Program-made: the position numbers and the translations under genes
Assembly (NCBI GenBank): GCA_945982465.1
Contig: CAMFSB010000069.1
Coordinates: 1-7,849 of the forward strand
Direction: 5' to 3'
DNA: 7,849 nucleotides
Source: an uncultured Faecalibacterium sp.
GTDB lineage: Bacteria > Bacillota > Clostridia > Oscillospirales > Ruminococcaceae
The notes under the pieces: generated by a model
Told to the model about the DNA's origin: nothing
Databases searched by the model: none
The model's input: the letters and a program-made list of their open reading frames with translations, nothing else
Shown here: one piece after another, positions 5,148-7,849 of the stretch
Numbering within the stretch: position 1 is the first letter of the stretch
Layout: the number at the start of each line of letters is the position of its first letter

Positions 5148-7739
5148 ATGGAACACAGAGAAAAAGGAAAGCTGAAGATCTTTTTCAGCTATGCGGGCAG
5201 CATCGGCAAGACCCGCGCCATGCTGGAGGCGGCGCAGGCCGCGAAAGCGCAGGGCGTGGATGTGGTGGTGGGCTATCTGGCCCGCCATGCAGCCGCAGAG
5301 CTGCCCGCCCCGCCCGACGGCCTGGAACGGCTGCCCTGCACCCGGGCCGGGGGCCGGGAGGATTTTGACCCGGACCAGGCGCTGGCGCGCAGGCCGGAGC
5401 TGATTTTGGTGGACGAGTTGGCCCACACCAACGGCAGCGGCAGCCGCCACCGCCGGCGCTACCAGGACGTGGACGAACTGCTGAAAGCCGGCATCGACGT
5501 ATACACCACCGTCAACGTGGGCAACATCGAAAGCCTGCACGACACGGTGGCATCCATCACCGGCATCACCACCTGGGACCGCATCCCCGATTCGGTGTTC
5601 GACAACGCGGATCAGGTGGAGCTGATCGACAGCGAGCCGCAGGAGCTGATCGGGCGGCTGCGCCAGACCGGCGCGGCGGAAGCCCGGTTCACCGTCGAGC
5701 AGCTCACCGCCCTGCGCGAGATCGCGCTGCGCCGCTGCGCCGACCGGGTCAAGCGCCTGGCCGAACGGCAGGAGGCCCCCGCCTTTCATACCGACGAGCA
5801 CATCCTGGCCTGCCTTTCGTCGGCGCCGTCCAACGCGCGCATCATCCGCACAGCCGCCCGCATGGCCCGGGCGTTCAACAGCCAGTTCACGGCCCTGTTT
5901 GTGGAAACGCCGGATTTTTCGGTGGCCAGCGCCGAAAACAAAAAGCGCCTGCGCGACAACCGCAAGCTGCCCGAGCAGCTGCGCGCAACCGTCGAGCCCG
6001 TGTCCGGCGAGGACGTGCCCTACCAGATCGCTGAGTTTGCCCGCCTTTCCGGCGTGACCAAAATCGTGCTGGGGCGCGACGCGGCGGCCCGCCGCCACCC
6101 GTGGGGCAAGCCGGCGCTGACCGAGCAGCTGCTGGCCTATGTGCCCGAGATCGATATCCATATCATCCCGGATCAGAACACATCCCCCGCCTACCGCCCC
6201 AAAAAGGTCCGGGAGCACCGCGGCCGGCGGATCTTCCGCAACACGCTCAACAGCATCGCCATCCTGGCCGGGGCCACGGCGCTCAGCCTGGCGTTTTACC
6301 ACATCGGCTTTACCAACGCCAACATCATCATGGTCTATATCCTGGGCGTGCTGCTCACCTCCATCGCCACCTCCCATCAGGTGTACAGCCTGATCTCGTC
6401 CATCGCCAGCGTGTTCGTGTTCAACTACCTGTTCACGGCGCCGCGCTTTACCCTCACCGCCTACGAAACCGGTTATCCGGTCACGTTCGTGGTCATGTTT
6501 CTCACCGCGTATATCACCGGCACATTTGCGATCCGCTATAAAAAACAGGCCGGGCAGGCGGCCAAGATCGCCTACCGCACCAAGATCCTGTTCGACACCG
6601 ATCAGCTTCTGGCCCGGGCGAACGGGAAAAGCGAGATCATTCAGGCGGCCGCCCGGCAGATCATCAAGCTGCTGGACCGCAGCATTGTGATCTTTGAAAA
6701 CGAGGGCGGGGCGCTGTCTGGCCCCCGGTGGTTCCAGGCAGGGGAGGCCCCCGCCCGGCCGCGTGATTTGGATAAAGAGTTGAAAACGGCGGAATGGGTG
6801 CTCAAAAACAACCATGCCGCCGGCGCCACCACCGATACGCTGTCCGACGCGGAATACCTGTACTTAGCCCTGCGCGTCAACGACCGGGTGTACGGCGTGG
6901 TGGGCATCGAAGCCAAAAACGACCCGCTGGACGCCTTTGAGCACAGCACGCTGCTGTCCATTCTGGGCGAATGCGCGCTGGTGCTGGAAAACGAAAAGAA
7001 CGCCCGCGAAAAAGAGGCGGCGGCCGTGCTGGCAGAGAGCGAGCAGCTGCGGGCCAACCTGCTGCGCACCATCTCCCACGACCTGCGCACGCCGCTTACC
7101 TCCATCTCGGGCAACGCCAGCAATCTGATGAACAACAGCGCCGGCTTTGACGAAGCCACCAAACAGCAGATCTACTCCGATATTTACGAGGATGCCATGT
7201 GGCTGATCGACCTGGTGGAAAACCTGCTGTACGCCACCCGGATCGAGGAGGGCCGCATGACGCTCAATACCTCCACCGAACTGCTGGGCGATCTGGTGGA
7301 GGAGGCACTGCACCACATCAGCCGCAAAACCGGCCGCCACCCGCTGACCTGCCACTGCGCCGACGAGCTGCTGCTGGTCAAAGCGGACGCCCGGCTGGTG
7401 GTGCAGGTCATCGTTAACATCATCGACAACGCCATCAAGTACACCCCGCCCGGGACGGCCATCGCGGTCACGGCCGGGCGGCAGGGGCGGTACGCCGAAG
7501 TGCGGATCGCCGACACGGGGGCCGGCATCCCGGACGGTGAAAAGGAAAAGATCTTCGATAAATTTTACTGCGGCACAAACAAGATCGCGGATAACCGCCG
7601 CGGCCTGGGGCTGGGGCTATATCTGTGCAAGGTGATTGTGGACGCGCACGGCGGCACGATCCGCATCACGGATAACCAGCCCCACGGGGCGGTGTTCTGC
7701 TTTACCCTGCCGCTGGAGGAGGTGCCCCGCGATGAATAA
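5148..7739 (+). CDS. kdpD: Sensor histidine kinase KdpD
   Basis: This is the membrane-bound sensor of the Kdp-type two-component system; it phosphorylates KdpE in response to K+ limitation or osmotic signals. The product has 863 aa, close to the usual 880-900. Domains: N-terminal KdpD ATP-binding domain (about 8-215) with a Walker A-like YAGSIGKT (15-22) and Walker B-like LILVDELAHTN (85-95); USP-like domain (about 216-345); four membrane helices (about 366-463); GAF-like region (about 480-615); HisKA with phospho-acceptor His644 in TISHDLRTPL; ATPase domain with N-box NIIDNAIKY (757-765), DTGAGI (789-794), FDKFY and GLGLGL (819-824). In the USP domain, CLSSA (222-226), 20 residues, then FTALF (247-251) nearly matches the c-di-AMP motif of Staphylococcus KdpD. 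ATG 5148 was chosen for its GGGGG site; ATG 5109 would add 13 unconserved residues. kdpE overlaps the end by 8 bases. Confidence 0.95.
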   Translation: MEHREKGKLKIFFSYAGSIGKTRAMLEAAQAAKAQGVDVVVGYLARHAAAELPAPPDGLERLPCTRAGGREDFDPDQALARRPELILVDELAHTNGSGSRHRRRYQDVDELLKAGIDVYTTVNVGNIESLHDTVASITGITTWDRIPDSVFDNADQVELIDSEPQELIGRLRQTGAAEARFTVEQLTALREIALRRCADRVKRLAERQEAPAFHTDEHILACLSSAPSNARIIRTAARMARAFNSQFTALFVETPDFSVASAENKKRLRDNRKLPEQLRATVEPVSGEDVPYQIAEFARLSGVTKIVLGRDAAARRHPWGKPALTEQLLAYVPEIDIHIIPDQNTSPAYRPKKVREHRGRRIFRNTLNSIAILAGATALSLAFYHIGFTNANIIMVYILGVLLTSIATSHQVYSLISSIASVFVFNYLFTAPRFTLTAYETGYPVTFVVMFLTAYITGTFAIRYKKQAGQAAKIAYRTKILFDTDQLLARANGKSEIIQAAARQIIKLLDRSIVIFENEGGALSGPRWFQAGEAPARPRDLDKELKTAEWVLKNNHAAGATTDTLSDAEYLYLALRVNDRVYGVVGIEAKNDPLDAFEHSTLLSILGECALVLENEKNAREKEAAAVLAESEQLRANLLRTISHDLRTPLTSISGNASNLMNNSAGFDEATKQQIYSDIYEDAMWLIDLVENLLYATRIEEGRMTLNTSTELLGDLVEEALHHISRKTGRHPLTCHCADELLLVKADARLVVQVIVNIIDNAIKYTPPGTAIAVTAGRQGRYAEVRIADTGAGIPDGEKEKIFDKFYCGTNKIADNRRGLGLGLYLCKVIVDAHGGTIRITDNQPHGAVFCFTLPLEEVPRDE

Positions 7740-7849
7740 GCTGCTGATCCTGGTGGTGGAGGATGACGCCCCGGTGCGCAACCTGATCACCACCACGCTC
7801 AAGGCCCACGAGTACCGTTTTGTGGCCGCAGGCCCCGGCGAGGGGGCGG
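7732..7849 (+). CDS. kdpE: Response regulator KdpE, N-terminal part (runs off the window)
   Basis: ATG 7732 overlaps the kdpD stop by 8 bases (ATGAATAA), with GGAGGAGG at 7715-7722 as the ribosome binding site, a sign of translational coupling. The visible 39 codons begin MNKLLILVVEDDAPVRNLI, the first strand and acidic pocket (Glu10, Asp11, Asp12) of a receiver domain, followed by helix 1 (TTTLKAHEYRFVAA). The phospho-accepting Asp and the winged-helix DNA-binding domain lie beyond the right edge. Identity as KdpE comes from the coupling to KdpD; its target promoter is unknown, since kdpFABC is not in view. Confidence 0.9.
   Translation, partial: MNKLLILVVEDDAPVRNLITTTLKAHEYRFVAAGPGEGA

Noticed and set aside
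5112..6815. 567-codon minus-strand open frame opposite kdpD
   Set aside because: It is antisense to a fully recognisable kinase. GC-rich third positions leave few stops on the opposite strand, and the product is low-complexity (Gly/Val/Arg/His-rich) with no motif.
1..7849. CRISPR array, tRNA or rRNA gene, complete insertion sequence
   Set aside because: No regularly spaced repeats, no cloverleaf or CCA end, and no transposase frame with terminal inverted repeats was seen.

Overview
The window looks like the chromosome of a GC-rich Firmicute, most likely a gut Oscillospiraceae-type clostridium (inferred from the ktrA-kdpD-kdpE cluster and the MATE and RlmD sequence styles, not proven). The backbone is very GC-rich: by hand count 45/60 bases at 61-120 and 43/60 at 2761-2820. 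It is interrupted by a distinctly more AT-rich block at about 283-2605 (24/60 at 1141-1200, 25/60 at 1981-2040, 21/60 at 2461-2520).

Left part (1-2638): the window opens inside the 3' half of an RlmD/RumA-type 23S rRNA uracil-5-methyltransferase gene. Base composition changes exactly at the codons for its conserved HVET motif. From there the frame runs on into an AT-rich extension of about 100 codons. About 2.3 kb further on, the C-terminal tail of what appears to be a large serine recombinase ends in DETIALLS, the same kind of motif, and then drops abruptly into GC-rich host-like codons (RREPAG, stop). The simplest reading is a decayed integrative element that had inserted into the 3' end of rlmD. 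It left attL (about 283-300), attR (about 2594-2605), the original rlmD 3' end stranded beyond attR, and a replacement C-terminus on the host enzyme. Inside the relic are one intact gene (an M42-family aminopeptidase), a 5'-truncated Vat-type streptogramin A acetyltransferase lacking its catalytic-histidine half, a long hairpin, a cluster of inverted repeats resembling an oriT or other folded single-strand site, and two gene tails joined tail-in at a deletion scar.

Middle part (2639-4050): after a strong 16-bp-stem terminator there is a minus-strand tetR-matE pair, both ruined. The MATE efflux gene has lost about 180 codons of its N-terminal half and carries further frame breaks. The regulator has lost its DNA-binding N-terminus. 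Upstream lie a GC-rich patch with a 24-bp perfect direct repeat and an orphan plus-strand terminator.

Right part (4051-7849): an intact plus-strand potassium-homeostasis cluster. It contains KtrA/TrkA (cytosolic RCK gating subunit), a 53-aa single-span membrane protein, a full-length KdpD sensor kinase with a recognisable c-di-AMP-type motif in its USP domain, and the start of KdpE overlapping the end of kdpD. Neither KtrB/TrkH nor KdpFABC is in view. The kinase therefore probably senses K+/c-di-AMP status and acts on a Ktr/Trk-type or distant uptake system. A candidate promoter just before kdpD suggests kdpDE can be transcribed separately from ktrA.
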